Shown here: positions 9,062-18,088 of the stretch, in pieces | How positions within the stretch are numbered: the first letter of the stretch is position 1 | How the letters are laid out: each line of letters opens with the position of its first letter | NCBI GenBank assembly: GCA_946405625.1 | Contig: CAMJHQ010000034.1 | Coordinates: 1-34,929, forward strand | Direction of reading: 5' to 3' | Origin: an uncultured Lachnospiraceae bacterium | GTDB lineage: Bacteria > Bacillota > Clostridia > Lachnospirales > Lachnospiraceae | Length of the DNA stretch: 34,929 nucleotides | Notes under the pieces: model-generated | What the model was told of the DNA's origin: nothing | What the model saw: the letters and a program-made list of their open reading frames with translations, nothing else | The model's database searches: none | Translations under genes and position numbers: made by a program

Positions 9062-11341
9062 TTGAAACAGGAAAACAAAATGACAAAAAGGGTCTTGGGG
9101 CAGCTTAAGACCTATAATATCGAGGAAGATGATATTCTTCTTCACAGTCCCATTGATCTGTCATTTGAGGGTGAATATATCCGCGGATATGCATTTATCA
9201 CGAAGGACAAGCTTGGTATATGCACAATGACTCTTCCGAAGGATAGTATTAAATATTTTAAGGGCGTAAAGAGGGATGACGATCTGTCTGATGAAGAATT
9301 CAGAGATTATGATGTTAAGCTTTATGACATTAAAGGGATCGAACATATCCGGCTTGACAGCTATATAGGGACAAATGTTCTTTATGGCGAATATGAAGGA
9401 GTTCCCGCAAAGTTTGCTGCATTTACGAACAGATTTCAGGAGGAAATGAATGTTTTCTTCCGTCAGTTGAAATCATTCATCAAGGGCGGAGAGATTACGG
9501 TAAGCGAGGACGAGGAAGAACCCGAAGAAGAGGATACAGATAAAAAGAATAAACGTTCAATCTTTAGAAGAACGCTCAAGTATTTTATGAAATATAAAAT
9601 ACAGGTTATGATTCTTGCACTGACGTATCTTATTGCAGGTATTATGAATATATTCTGGCCATATCTCATCGGTAAAGTTCTGTTTAATCATGTCCTTGAA
9701 AAGGATGATGCATATCTTGCGAGATTCGGAGTGGGCGGTGAATATATGCTTGCGCTTCTTCTGCTTGTAGCCGTAATGGTCGGCGTAAGACTCATTCAGG
9801 CACTTGCAAGTTATATTCAGTTATATGTTATGGCCAACGTATCAAGTTCGGCTGTAAGAGATATAAAAACAGATGTTTTTGATTCGATGAGCAGACTGTC
9901 GCTGGATTTCTATGTAAATAAGCAGACAGGAGGTCTTATGACCAGGGTACTCAGTGATTCGGAGAAGGTTTACTCATTTTTTATAGATGGACTTCCGATG
10001 ATCTTTGTGCATGGAATTACTATCATAGTTACATTTATTGTAATGTACAGACTAAACTGGCAGATGGCGCTTATAGCGTGTATTCTTCTGCCGCTTCTTG
10101 TTTTTATGACGGTAAAACTTCGTCCCGGACTCTGGACACTTTCAGGAAAGAGGCATCGTGCCGAAAGAGCTGTTACGGGAAAGGCTAACGATAATCTTAC
10201 CGGAGCCCGTGTGGTAAAGGCGTTCGGACAGCAGGACAAAGAGCGTGAGAGATTCCTTCATCCGAATCAGAATCTCTGTGACGCGGAGATAAATATAGTT
10301 AAACTCAGAAACAGATTTGCGATTGTTTATAATCTTGTTCAGGAAGTATCCAGTATCTGGATATGGATTGTTGGAGTGTTCTTCGTGTTGAAGACGGACA
10401 GGATCGATCTTGGTGTTCTTATAACATTTGTAGGCTATGTGATGCAGCTTAACGGTCCGATGAATTTCTTCGCATGGGTATTCAGAATGTGGTCGGAGAG
10501 CATTAATTCGGCGGAAAGACTCTTTGAGATCATCGATGCGATCCCAAGCATCAGAGAGAAGGATGATCCGGTAAGACTTGATGCTCCGAAGGGTGAGATA
10601 GAACTCGATAATGTTACTTTCGGGTACAAGGTCGGAAGGCCTGTGCTCAAGGAAATCAATCTAAAGGTAAGAGAGGGAGAGATGCTCGGAATAGTCGGAA
10701 GATCCGGCGCAGGCAAGTCCACTCTCGTTAATCTGATATCAAGACTATATGACGTTAATGAGGGCTCGATCCGGATCGACGGAACTGATGTAAAGGATCT
10801 GGCATTGTCGGATCTAAGAAGAAATGTAGCTATGGTATCACAGGATACATACATTTTTATGGGCACCGTGGCAATGAATATAGCGTACGGAAATGAAAAT
10901 GCAACTAGAGGTGATATTATACGAGCTGCTAAGCTGGCAAGTGCACACGAGTTCATTTCCAAGCTGCCTGACGGATATGATACCGTGATCGGAGCGGCCG
11001 GTAAGGAGCTTTCGGGTGGAGAGAAACAGAGACTTTCTATCGCAAGAGCCATTCTCGCCGATCCGAAGATATTGATCCTTGATGAGGCAACAGCCAGTGT
11101 AGATACGGAAACGGAGAAGGCAATACAGAACTCTCTCAAACTGCTTGTTAAGGGCAGAACAACTCTTTCGATAGCACACAGGTTATCCACACTTCGTGAT
11201 GCCGACAGGCTTATTGTTATTGACGGAGGCCGTATAGTCGAAGAAGGAACAGAAGAGGAACTCGCGAAGATAGAAGGAGGAGTATATCATAATCTTCTTA
11301 CGCTTCAGAAGGAATCAATGACAGAGAGTATGAGCTTCTAG
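9062..11341 (+). CDS. ABC half-transporter with N-terminal PH-like domain
   Basis: A 759-residue type IV (exporter-type) ABC protein in the cytoplasmic membrane. Residues about 10-140 form a β-rich bacterial PH-like domain, followed by an acidic linker (EDEEEPEEED, about 145-160). Six membrane helices follow, then a nucleotide-binding domain with Walker A GRSGAGKST (Lys552), signature LSGGE (650-654), Walker B ILILDEA (Asp674, Glu675) and H-loop His706, all intact. The start is taken as TTG 9062, nine to ten bases after AAGGAGT (9046-9052). ATG 9080 is the alternative but is too far from that site. It probably forms a heterodimer with the second ABC protein of this operon; the substrate is unknown. 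Confidence 0.8.
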   Translation: MKQENKMTKRVLGQLKTYNIEEDDILLHSPIDLSFEGEYIRGYAFITKDKLGICTMTLPKDSIKYFKGVKRDDDLSDEEFRDYDVKLYDIKGIEHIRLDSYIGTNVLYGEYEGVPAKFAAFTNRFQEEMNVFFRQLKSFIKGGEITVSEDEEEPEEEDTDKKNKRSIFRRTLKYFMKYKIQVMILALTYLIAGIMNIFWPYLIGKVLFNHVLEKDDAYLARFGVGGEYMLALLLLVAVMVGVRLIQALASYIQLYVMANVSSSAVRDIKTDVFDSMSRLSLDFYVNKQTGGLMTRVLSDSEKVYSFFIDGLPMIFVHGITIIVTFIVMYRLNWQMALIACILLPLLVFMTVKLRPGLWTLSGKRHRAERAVTGKANDNLTGARVVKAFGQQDKERERFLHPNQNLCDAEINIVKLRNRFAIVYNLVQEVSSIWIWIVGVFFVLKTDRIDLGVLITFVGYVMQLNGPMNFFAWVFRMWSESINSAERLFEIIDAIPSIREKDDPVRLDAPKGEIELDNVTFGYKVGRPVLKEINLKVREGEMLGIVGRSGAGKSTLVNLISRLYDVNEGSIRIDGTDVKDLALSDLRRNVAMVSQDTYIFMGTVAMNIAYGNENATRGDIIRAAKLASAHEFISKLPDGYDTVIGAAGKELSGGEKQRLSIARAILADPKILILDEATASVDTETEKAIQNSLKLLVKGRTTLSIAHRLSTLRDADRLIVIDGGRIVEEGTEEELAKIEGGVYHNLLTLQKESMTESMSF

Positions 11342-11361
11342 GCTAAATTGAGGAGGATAAG

Positions 11362-11898
11362 ATGTCAGAGAATCTGGTAAATATATATGAGAAAAAGGCT
11401 GAGGAAATGACAGCCATACATATGATCACGTCGAAGGATAAATTCGAAGAGACCGAAGGAGGATTTGTAAGTCTCGATTATGAAGGAGTCCATTATGAAA
11501 GAGTAAATGTGGTAAGGCTGTTTCCTTTCTCGGATGCGGATAAATATATATCCGTAAGAGAGCACGGAAACGGAGGAAGAGAGATCGGAATCATAGAGGA
11601 TATGAATGAAATGTCCGAGAAGACCAGAGAAATTCTGGATCGTCAGCTCCGACTTACCTATTTTACACCGATCATCGAAAAGATTTACAGCATCAAAGAC
11701 GAATACGGATATGCATATTTTCACGTTCTTACGGATAAAGGGGAATGCAAGTTTTCAATCAATATGGGATCGAATGCCGTAAGTAAGCTATCGGATACGA
11801 GGCTTATTATTCTTGATGTTGATGAGAACAGATTTGAGATAAGGGATGTTGATGCTCTGTCTCATAAGGAGAGAAGGATGCTTGATCTCTTCCTGTAA
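11362..11898 (+). CDS. DUF1854 family protein, ABC-transporter partner
   Basis: A 178-residue soluble protein without membrane segments. The central LRLTYFTPIIEKIYSI stretch, followed by a 'HVLTDKGECKF' strand and a 'LIILDVDENRFEI' strand near the C-terminus, fits DUF1854. The family is known mostly from operons with ABC exporters; some proteobacterial members sit with cyanophycin metabolism genes, which are not seen here. It lies between two ABC half-transporters, 20 bases after one and 30 before the other, with a good GAGGA ribosome site. A regulatory or cargo-handling subunit is inferred. Confidence 0.75.
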   Translation: MSENLVNIYEKKAEEMTAIHMITSKDKFEETEGGFVSLDYEGVHYERVNVVRLFPFSDADKYISVREHGNGGREIGIIEDMNEMSEKTREILDRQLRLTYFTPIIEKIYSIKDEYGYAYFHVLTDKGECKFSINMGSNAVSKLSDTRLIILDVDENRFEIRDVDALSHKERRMLDLFL

Positions 11899-11928
11899 TT
11901 AATAAGAAATCAGATAAGAGGATTATAT

Positions 11929-14091
11929 ATGATACTACGTTATATGCTGCCTCTGAATATAGAGAAAGCTGTGTCGTTGGAAGAAGATGAGAAAATCTAT
12001 TATGCAATTCCCGTTGATATAGACGAGGATGGGAAATGGACGGATAAAGATTATCTCGTTGTTACTACACGGAAGATATACATTTTCAGAGGTGAAGAAA
12101 AGAAAATATATAATATCGGAGATTTTGAATCTGTAACAGCTGAACCCGGAATAGGCGGCGGCATTCTGACAGGAAGATACAGGAATGTGGAGACTGTACT
12201 GGTGCATTATTCTTCAAAGCATCTCGGAAGGTATGCATATGTTGCGAGAGGAATCAATATTCTTATATCAGGCAGATATGAGGAAGTTGAAAGCAACGAA
12301 TATGAAAAGATATGTCCGAAGTGCGGCCGGGTTATACCGGGAACCAGGAAATGTCCGAAATGTTCGGGAGAAGGCGGATTTCTGAGTGTGTTCTTAAAAA
12401 TGGCAAAGCCATATAAGAAGCAATTCTTCGGAGTATTTTTTCTGATGATCATGGCAGCGGTTACGACGCTGCTGAATCCTGAGGTTCAGAAACATCTTAT
12501 CAATGATGTGCTCAGAGAAGGGGGCGGGATGCGAAAGGCACTTGTGTTCCTTGCTCTGATGTTTTTCCTCAGTGTCGGAATTGTTATAGTAAATGTACTT
12601 AAGAGCAATGCTTCTGCCAGACTGGGAGCCAGAATATCCCGGGATCTCAGAGTTGAGCTGTTTAATAAATATCAGAGGCTCCCGTTATCTTTTATAAATG
12701 ACAGAAGACCGGGAGAACTTCTCAACAGGATAACAGAGGACACGAGGTTTATCAGGGAATTCATGGAGGACGTGTTCTGCAATCTGTTTGCCATACTTTT
12801 TATTTTCATATGGGATGTTATCTTTATGCTGCTCCTGAATGTTAAGCTGGCGCTGCTTACATTTATCTTTGTTCCGATCGTTTTTGTTATAATGATCGGA
12901 CTTCGGAAGACTATAGACAGGATATTCCATCTGCAGTTTAAGAAGAATGATGATGTTGCGAGTGACCTACAGGATGTAATATCCGGAATGAGAGTTGTTA
13001 AAAGCTACGGTAAGGAGAGAGAGGAATCCGGACGTTTCAAAGCTCTTGCGGGAGAATATGCTTCCATCCAGAAAAGAAATGACCGTTTCTGGGCATTGTT
13101 TGATTTCCTTGTATCATTCTTTATGGGAATGGGTGTCGTAGTTGTGGTGTATTTCGGAGGCAGAGATGTTTTTGCTGATAGAATGAGCTACGGAGAACTG
13201 TATCAGTTTATCACTTATACGCTCCTGCTGTTCCAGTATGTAGGATGGATGGGCAGACTTCCCAGAGAGGTATCGAGGCTTACAAGCTGCCTTGAACGTA
13301 TCTATGATGTTCTGGCACAGGATGTTAAAGAAGAGGATAAGGATAAGGTTCATGATGTAGATATCAAGGGGGAGATTACTTTTGATCATGCCACCTTCGG
13401 ATATAAGTCGTACCAGCCTGTTCTTGAAGATATAAATGCGGTTGTAAAGCCCGGTGAAATGATAGGAATTGTCGGTGCTTCGGGAACCGGAAAGTCTACA
13501 CTCATTAACCTTCTTATGGGATTATATGAGATTGATGACGGACAGATACTTGTTGATGGAACTGATATGAAAGAAATAAGCAGACATTCATATCATTCGC
13601 AGCTTGGAGTTGTGCTTCAGGAGACGTTCCTGTTTTCAGGAACAATACTGGAAAATATCAGATTCTCAAAACCTGATGCTACTATTCCTGAGATAATTAA
13701 AGCGGCCAAGCTGGCAAATGCACATGATTTCATCTGCAAACTTCCTGACGGATATAATACATACGTAGGAGAGAAGGGATACACTCTTTCAGGTGGTGAA
13801 CGTCAGAGAATAGCAATTGCGAGAGCAATACTTCCGGATCCGCGGCTTCTTATACTTGATGAGGCAACGGCAAGCCTTGATACGGAAAGTGAATTTATGA
13901 TCCAGAAAGCCCTGGAGCGACTTACATCAGGCAAGACTACATTTGCGATAGCTCATAGGCTTTCAACACTTAATAATGCTGACAGGATCATGGTTATTGA
14001 CGGGCACAGGATCGCTGAAATCGGAACACATGCAGAGCTGCTTGAACGAAAGGGCATATACTATAATCTTTTCAATGCCCAGATGACTTGA
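11929..14091 (+). CDS. ABC half-transporter with PH-like domain and zinc ribbon
   Basis: A 720-residue exporter-type ABC protein, a paralogue in layout of the gene at 9062. Residues about 8-118 look like a PH-like β domain. A zinc ribbon follows with CPKC pairs at Cys129/Cys132 and Cys142/Cys145, then six membrane helices from about residue 165. The ATPase domain has Walker A GASGTGKST (Lys522), LSGGE (620-624), Walker B LILDEA (Asp644, Glu645) and His676, all intact. AGAGGA precedes the ATG. It is the last gene of the ABC-DUF1854-ABC cassette and is followed by a terminator at 14136. The zinc ribbon between PH-like and membrane parts is absent in its partner. Confidence 0.8.
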   Translation: MILRYMLPLNIEKAVSLEEDEKIYYAIPVDIDEDGKWTDKDYLVVTTRKIYIFRGEEKKIYNIGDFESVTAEPGIGGGILTGRYRNVETVLVHYSSKHLGRYAYVARGINILISGRYEEVESNEYEKICPKCGRVIPGTRKCPKCSGEGGFLSVFLKMAKPYKKQFFGVFFLMIMAAVTTLLNPEVQKHLINDVLREGGGMRKALVFLALMFFLSVGIVIVNVLKSNASARLGARISRDLRVELFNKYQRLPLSFINDRRPGELLNRITEDTRFIREFMEDVFCNLFAILFIFIWDVIFMLLLNVKLALLTFIFVPIVFVIMIGLRKTIDRIFHLQFKKNDDVASDLQDVISGMRVVKSYGKEREESGRFKALAGEYASIQKRNDRFWALFDFLVSFFMGMGVVVVVYFGGRDVFADRMSYGELYQFITYTLLLFQYVGWMGRLPREVSRLTSCLERIYDVLAQDVKEEDKDKVHDVDIKGEITFDHATFGYKSYQPVLEDINAVVKPGEMIGIVGASGTGKSTLINLLMGLYEIDDGQILVDGTDMKEISRHSYHSQLGVVLQETFLFSGTILENIRFSKPDATIPEIIKAAKLANAHDFICKLPDGYNTYVGEKGYTLSGGERQRIAIARAILPDPRLLILDEATASLDTESEFMIQKALERLTSGKTTFAIAHRLSTLNNADRIMVIDGHRIAEIGTHAELLERKGIYYNLFNAQMT

Positions 14092-14135
14092 TGAAAACAG
14101 TATAGATCGGCAGATTATATGATATAAGAATATGG

Positions 14136-14165
14136 AGAGTCTTCCTGAACAGGAGGGCTCTTTTT
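14136..14165 (+). terminator. Rho-independent terminator of the ABC cassette
   Basis: AGAGTCTTCCT pairs with AGGAGGGCTCT over 11 positions including two G-U pairs. The loop is GAAC and a run of five T follows. Confidence 0.8.
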
Positions 14166-14166
14166 A

Positions 14167-14195
14167 TTTACAAAATAAAGTGAAAAGCCTATAAT
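14167..14195 (+). promoter_or_regulatory. Near-consensus σA promoter with very short leader
   Basis: TTTACA (14167-14172) and TATAAT (14190-14195) are separated by exactly 17 bases. The -35 box directly follows the terminator T-tract. Initiation near 14202 would leave only about 15 bases, almost all ribosome site (GGAGG 14203-14207), before the ATG at 14217. Confidence 0.75.
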
Positions 14196-14216
14196 CTACT
14201 GTGGAGGTTTATCGAG

Positions 14217-15971
14217 ATGACGTGGACAATCTGCTTTATAATTTCGATAACGGTGATCGCTCTTAGCATTGTACTTGCCCTTATGGTAGGAAGCAGAAAA
14301 TATAAGAGCGGAAGAGTTCTGACACCTTTCAATGTTTTGTTTGGAGGTGTTTTTATCTCTGCCCTGATGCTCCTTATTCCGGTGCAGGACAGTCTTATTT
14401 CTTCGGAGGTCCATTCACCGTTTCAGACATTTCTTTTTTCGCTCTTCAGTACGATTCAGATATTCGTAATTGAAGGGGATACCGAACTTATCGCAGAAAC
14501 ACTCAGATGTCCGACAGAGTGGCTTGCACATACATATTATATTATGATTTCCGTATATTATGTGCTTGCGCCTATCTTGTCATTCGTATTCCTGCTTTCC
14601 TTCTTCAGAAATGCAAAGTCGTTTATTAAGTATATCAATCACTATTTCAGTGATACATACATTTTCTCTGAACTCAGTGAAAAAACTCTTGCACTGGGCA
14701 GGGACATTAAGAATAAGCACAGCAAAGCGCTTATCGTATACACCGGTCTCACAGATGATGACGATGAGAGACAGTCCGAGTATATAGAGAGAGCAAAGTC
14801 AGTCAAGGCAATATGCTTCACGAAGGATATCCTTGCGATCAATTTCAAAAGTCATTACAGGAAAGCCGGGATTACATTTTTCTCAATAGATGAGGATGAG
14901 AATACCAACATGATCCAGGGCCTGAAAATTATAGAGCAATACAGAGAACGTGAAAATGTACGGCTTTATGTTTTTTCAACAGGTGTTGAAAGTGAGCTTC
15001 TGCTTGCAAAGACTGACCATGGCAAGATGAAAGTCAGACGTATAAACGAGATCAGATCACTTGTTAACCGAAGTCTTTATGATGATGGCGGAAAGATTTT
15101 TGATACTGCACTTCCGGGAGATGATGGAATAAAGGAAATCTCGGTTGTATTTGTAGGGCTCGGAACTCACGGAAGTGAGATGCTGAAGGGCATCATCTGG
15201 TATTGTCAGATGGACGGATATAGGATTAAGATTGACGCTTTTGATGAGAATCCGCTTGCGGAAGACAGATTCCTCGGGGCTATGCCGGAACTCTCAAATT
15301 ATGATATAACAATCCATTCCGGAGTTGATGTTACAACCAAAACCTTTTCAGACGAGATTGCAAAGCTCAGAAAGACTACATTTGCCTATGTGGCATTGGA
15401 TTCTGATGAAGCAAATATCCGTACGGCCGTAAAGCTCAGAATGCTTTTTGAACGTATAGGAATTAAGCCGCTTATTCAGGCGGTTGTCAGAAGTTCATAT
15501 GAGAAGAAAGCGCTGGAGGGCATTACCAATTATAGCGGTGAGCCTTATGATATAGACTTTATAGGGGATGTAGAATCTTCATATACCGAGGATGTTATAA
15601 TCAATTCCGAACTTGAAAATGATGCACTCCTAAGGCATCTCAAGTGGGGCAAGGAAGAAGATTTCTGGAGATATGAATATAATTATCAGTCTTCGGTTGC
15701 GTCAGCTATACATATGAAGGCAAGAATCCATTGCAATATAAAAGGCGCTGAAAAGGCCGATGAAGATATGACTGAAGAAGAGAGGATTGCTATAGAGAAA
15801 CTCGAGCACCGCAGATGGAATGCATATATGCGTTCGGAGGGTTATATCTACAGCGGTTCGCATGATAAGAGCTCAAGAAATAATCTCGGTAAAATGCATC
15901 ATGACCTTATCGAATATGATGAGATGGATGATGATGAGAAGCGTAAAGACAGCAAGGTGGGTACAAAATAG
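14217..15971 (+). CDS. Membrane protein with NAD-binding (TrkA-N/RCK-like) and RyR-like domains
   Basis: A 584-residue protein. The N-terminal 130 residues contain three or four membrane helices (about 3-25, 38-57, 69-87, 108-130). A first α/β region follows (about 150-270). A second Rossmann-like domain starts with VVFVGLGTHG (Gly314, Gly316, Gly319) and resembles TrkA-N/RCK dinucleotide-binding domains. Near the C-terminus LEHRRWNAYMRSEGY (529-543) and a later HHDL (561-564) match the pattern of the ryanodine-receptor (RyR) repeat. A ligand-gated membrane sensor or channel is inferred; no selectivity filter is recognisable. The gene has its own strong promoter and overlaps the next gene by one base, implying translational coupling to a HAD phosphatase. 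Confidence 0.65.
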   Translation: MTWTICFIISITVIALSIVLALMVGSRKYKSGRVLTPFNVLFGGVFISALMLLIPVQDSLISSEVHSPFQTFLFSLFSTIQIFVIEGDTELIAETLRCPTEWLAHTYYIMISVYYVLAPILSFVFLLSFFRNAKSFIKYINHYFSDTYIFSELSEKTLALGRDIKNKHSKALIVYTGLTDDDDERQSEYIERAKSVKAICFTKDILAINFKSHYRKAGITFFSIDEDENTNMIQGLKIIEQYRERENVRLYVFSTGVESELLLAKTDHGKMKVRRINEIRSLVNRSLYDDGGKIFDTALPGDDGIKEISVVFVGLGTHGSEMLKGIIWYCQMDGYRIKIDAFDENPLAEDRFLGAMPELSNYDITIHSGVDVTTKTFSDEIAKLRKTTFAYVALDSDEANIRTAVKLRMLFERIGIKPLIQAVVRSSYEKKALEGITNYSGEPYDIDFIGDVESSYTEDVIINSELENDALLRHLKWGKEEDFWRYEYNYQSSVASAIHMKARIHCNIKGAEKADEDMTEEERIAIEKLEHRRWNAYMRSEGYIYSGSHDKSSRNNLGKMHHDLIEYDEMDDDEKRKDSKVGTK

Positions 15972-16618
15972 TGAAGGCTGCAATATTTGATATGGACGGA
16001 ACGCTGCTGGATACGGAGCGTATCTATCAGAAGTATTGGAATATATCCGCAAAGGATCTGGGTTATAAGATTACAGAGGAAGAGATGCTTCTGTTCAGAA
16101 GTCTCGGACACAGTTTTGCAGTTGAACTCGCAGAGAAACTGACGGGTTCAAAGGATGCTTATGATGAGATAAGAAATCATCGAAAAGAACTTATGGATCC
16201 GATAATGAAGGAGATTGAGCTTCCTATCAAGCCGACCGTACATGAAGCATTGTCACTTCTTAAGGAAAACGGAGTAAAGCTCGGAGTTGCAACTGCCACA
16301 AGGCTTGACAGAACAGAAGAGTATCTTGATAGAGCCGGACTTCGGAATTATTTTGATGAGTTGATCAGTGCACGTTCTGTGATTCAGGGAAAACCTGCAC
16401 CTGATGTATATATTTACGCATGCAGTAAGATGAATGTAAAACCATCCGATGCTTTTGCTGTTGAGGACGCACCTAATGGTGTAAAATCTGCAGATGCTGC
16501 AGGGTGCAGAGTTATTATGATTCCGGATATGACGGAGCCTGATGAAGAGGATTGGAAGCATATTGTTAAAAGGGCAGACAATCTTCTTGAAGCGGCAAAG
16601 TATATAATAAAAGCATGA
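15971..16618 (+). CDS. HAD-superfamily phosphatase (β-phosphoglucomutase/phosphoglycolate phosphatase-like)
   Basis: A 215-residue soluble hydrolase. Motif I is FDMDGTLLDTE (nucleophile Asp7, acid/base Asp9), motif II ATATR, motif III GKPAPDVY and motif IV EDAPNG, with a helical cap between motifs I and II. The sequence belongs to the large subfamily I group of sugar-phosphate phosphatases and mutases; the substrate cannot be read from sequence. It starts at GTG 15971, whose first base is the last base of the upstream stop codon; AAGGTGGG lies about 10 bases ahead. It is therefore co-translated with the NAD/RyR membrane protein. Confidence 0.8.
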   Translation: MKAAIFDMDGTLLDTERIYQKYWNISAKDLGYKITEEEMLLFRSLGHSFAVELAEKLTGSKDAYDEIRNHRKELMDPIMKEIELPIKPTVHEALSLLKENGVKLGVATATRLDRTEEYLDRAGLRNYFDELISARSVIQGKPAPDVYIYACSKMNVKPSDAFAVEDAPNGVKSADAAGCRVIMIPDMTEPDEEDWKHIVKRADNLLEAAKYIIKA

Positions 16619-16700
16619 TCAGTTAATAAATCGATATAGGGTTTGAAATGCCGGTAGTAAAATAATAAGGCGTAATACGCTGACGTGAAAGAGTGACAGG

Positions 16701-18074
16701 ATGTTTGGTAATACGCAAAAGAATAAAAACAAATATGAATATATGACACAGACACCGGTTCCGAAGCTTATTACAATGCTTGCTATTCCTACGATCATCA
16801 GCATGCTGGTAACGGGACTTTATAATTCGGCAGATACATATTTCGTTGGAAGGATACCTGAAAATGCGACCGGTGCAACTGCTGCGGTAGGTATTGTATT
16901 TCCGTTGATGTCAATAATTCAGGCAGTCGGATTCCTTTTCGGACACGGTTCGGGGAATTATCTGTCGAGAATGCTCGGGGCGGATAAGAAGGAAGAAGCC
17001 TCTAAAATGGCTTCCACCGGATTTATGCTCGCGCTGATAACAGGTACAGTATTTGCAGTTTTGGGAAATATATTTATTGATCAGCTGATTCAGTTTTTTG
17101 CAACAGGAGAGGTTTCTCCTGAGACATATGCAATGACAGCTGATTACGGAAGGATAATATTGATCGGTGCACCTTTCATGATGTGCCAGTTTGTTATAAA
17201 TAATCAGCTCAGATTTCAGGGCAGCGCTGTCTATGCGATGATCGGACTGATTTCGGGAGCGATTATCAACATTTTCCTTGATCCTCTTATGATTATTGTA
17301 CTGGGGCTGGGAATCAAAGGTGCGGCTATAGCAACAATTTCCGGTCAGATTACAAGTTTTTTCATACTGTTGATCGGAAGCAGACAAGGAGAGAATATCA
17401 GACTCAGTCTGAAAAATGTCCATATAAACGGACATTTTATCAAGGAGATAATAAATGGTGGAATCCCATCCCTTTTCAGGCAGGGACTTGCGGCTCTGGC
17501 GGCAATACTTATGAACAGGGCTGCAGGAAGCTTCGGTGGGGAAGCGGCGATAGCGGGTATGTCGATAGTGACAAGAGTAATGCTGCTGCTTTCTTCTGCA
17601 CTGATAGGCTTCGGACAGGGATTCCAGCCGGTATGTTCTTTTAATTACGGAGCTGGACTGAAATCCAGAGTTAAAGAAGGTTTCTGGTTCTGTGTGAAGT
17701 GGGGAACTGCGCTGCTTCTTCTGCTTGCGGTGCTTTGCTTTATATACGCACCGGAAATTATCGGATTTTTCAGAGATGATACAGATGTTATAGCTGTGGG
17801 AATGGTTGCACTTAGATTTCAATCAATCGTACTGCCGCTTAATGCATTTATTGTAATGACAAATATGATGCTTCAGTCAATCGGAAAAGGCTTCAAGGCT
17901 TCGATAACGGCATCGGCAAGAAATGGTATTTTTTTTATACCGCTGATCCTGATTCTTCCTGTATGGTTTGGACTCAGAGGTGTTGAAGTTACACAGAGTA
18001 TCGCTGATCTGCTGACGATGTTCATTTCACTTCCTTTTGCAATATCGGAGCTTAAAAAGTGGAGTAATAATTGA
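16701..18074 (+). CDS. MATE family efflux transporter
   Basis: A 457-residue protein with about 12 hydrophobic helices in two similar halves, as in Na+- or H+-coupled multidrug exporters. The N-terminal PVPKLITMLAIPTIISMLVTGLYNSAD region (about 18-44) and the internal 'GAAIATISGQ' segment are typical, as is the second-half 'FGQGFQPVCSFNYGA'. The substrate is unknown. The ribosome site for ATG 16701 is weak (AAAGAG at 16688). The next gene starts 15 bases after its stop, so a MATE-HAD-Na/Pi operon is likely. Confidence 0.88.
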   Translation: MFGNTQKNKNKYEYMTQTPVPKLITMLAIPTIISMLVTGLYNSADTYFVGRIPENATGATAAVGIVFPLMSIIQAVGFLFGHGSGNYLSRMLGADKKEEASKMASTGFMLALITGTVFAVLGNIFIDQLIQFFATGEVSPETYAMTADYGRIILIGAPFMMCQFVINNQLRFQGSAVYAMIGLISGAIINIFLDPLMIIVLGLGIKGAAIATISGQITSFFILLIGSRQGENIRLSLKNVHINGHFIKEIINGGIPSLFRQGLAALAAILMNRAAGSFGGEAAIAGMSIVTRVMLLLSSALIGFGQGFQPVCSFNYGAGLKSRVKEGFWFCVKWGTALLLLLAVLCFIYAPEIIGFFRDDTDVIAVGMVALRFQSIVLPLNAFIVMTNMMLQSIGKGFKASITASARNGIFFIPLILILPVWFGLRGVEVTQSIADLLTMFISLPFAISELKKWSNN

Positions 18075-18088
18075 AACGGGGTGGGTTC

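Noticed and set aside
10435-11190. Long open frame on the minus strand opposite the first ABC gene
   Set aside because: It is antisense to the conserved ATPase domain, has a Ser/Leu-biased composition and no ribosome site; a shadow of the real gene.
9062-14091. Cyanophycin export function for the ABC-DUF1854 cassette
   Set aside because: The link comes from proteobacterial operons; no cyanophycin synthetase or cyanophycinase gene is in the window.
16911-17822. 303-codon minus-strand open frame opposite the MATE gene
   Set aside because: Low-complexity Ser/Arg/Tyr-rich translation, antisense to a well-supported membrane protein.
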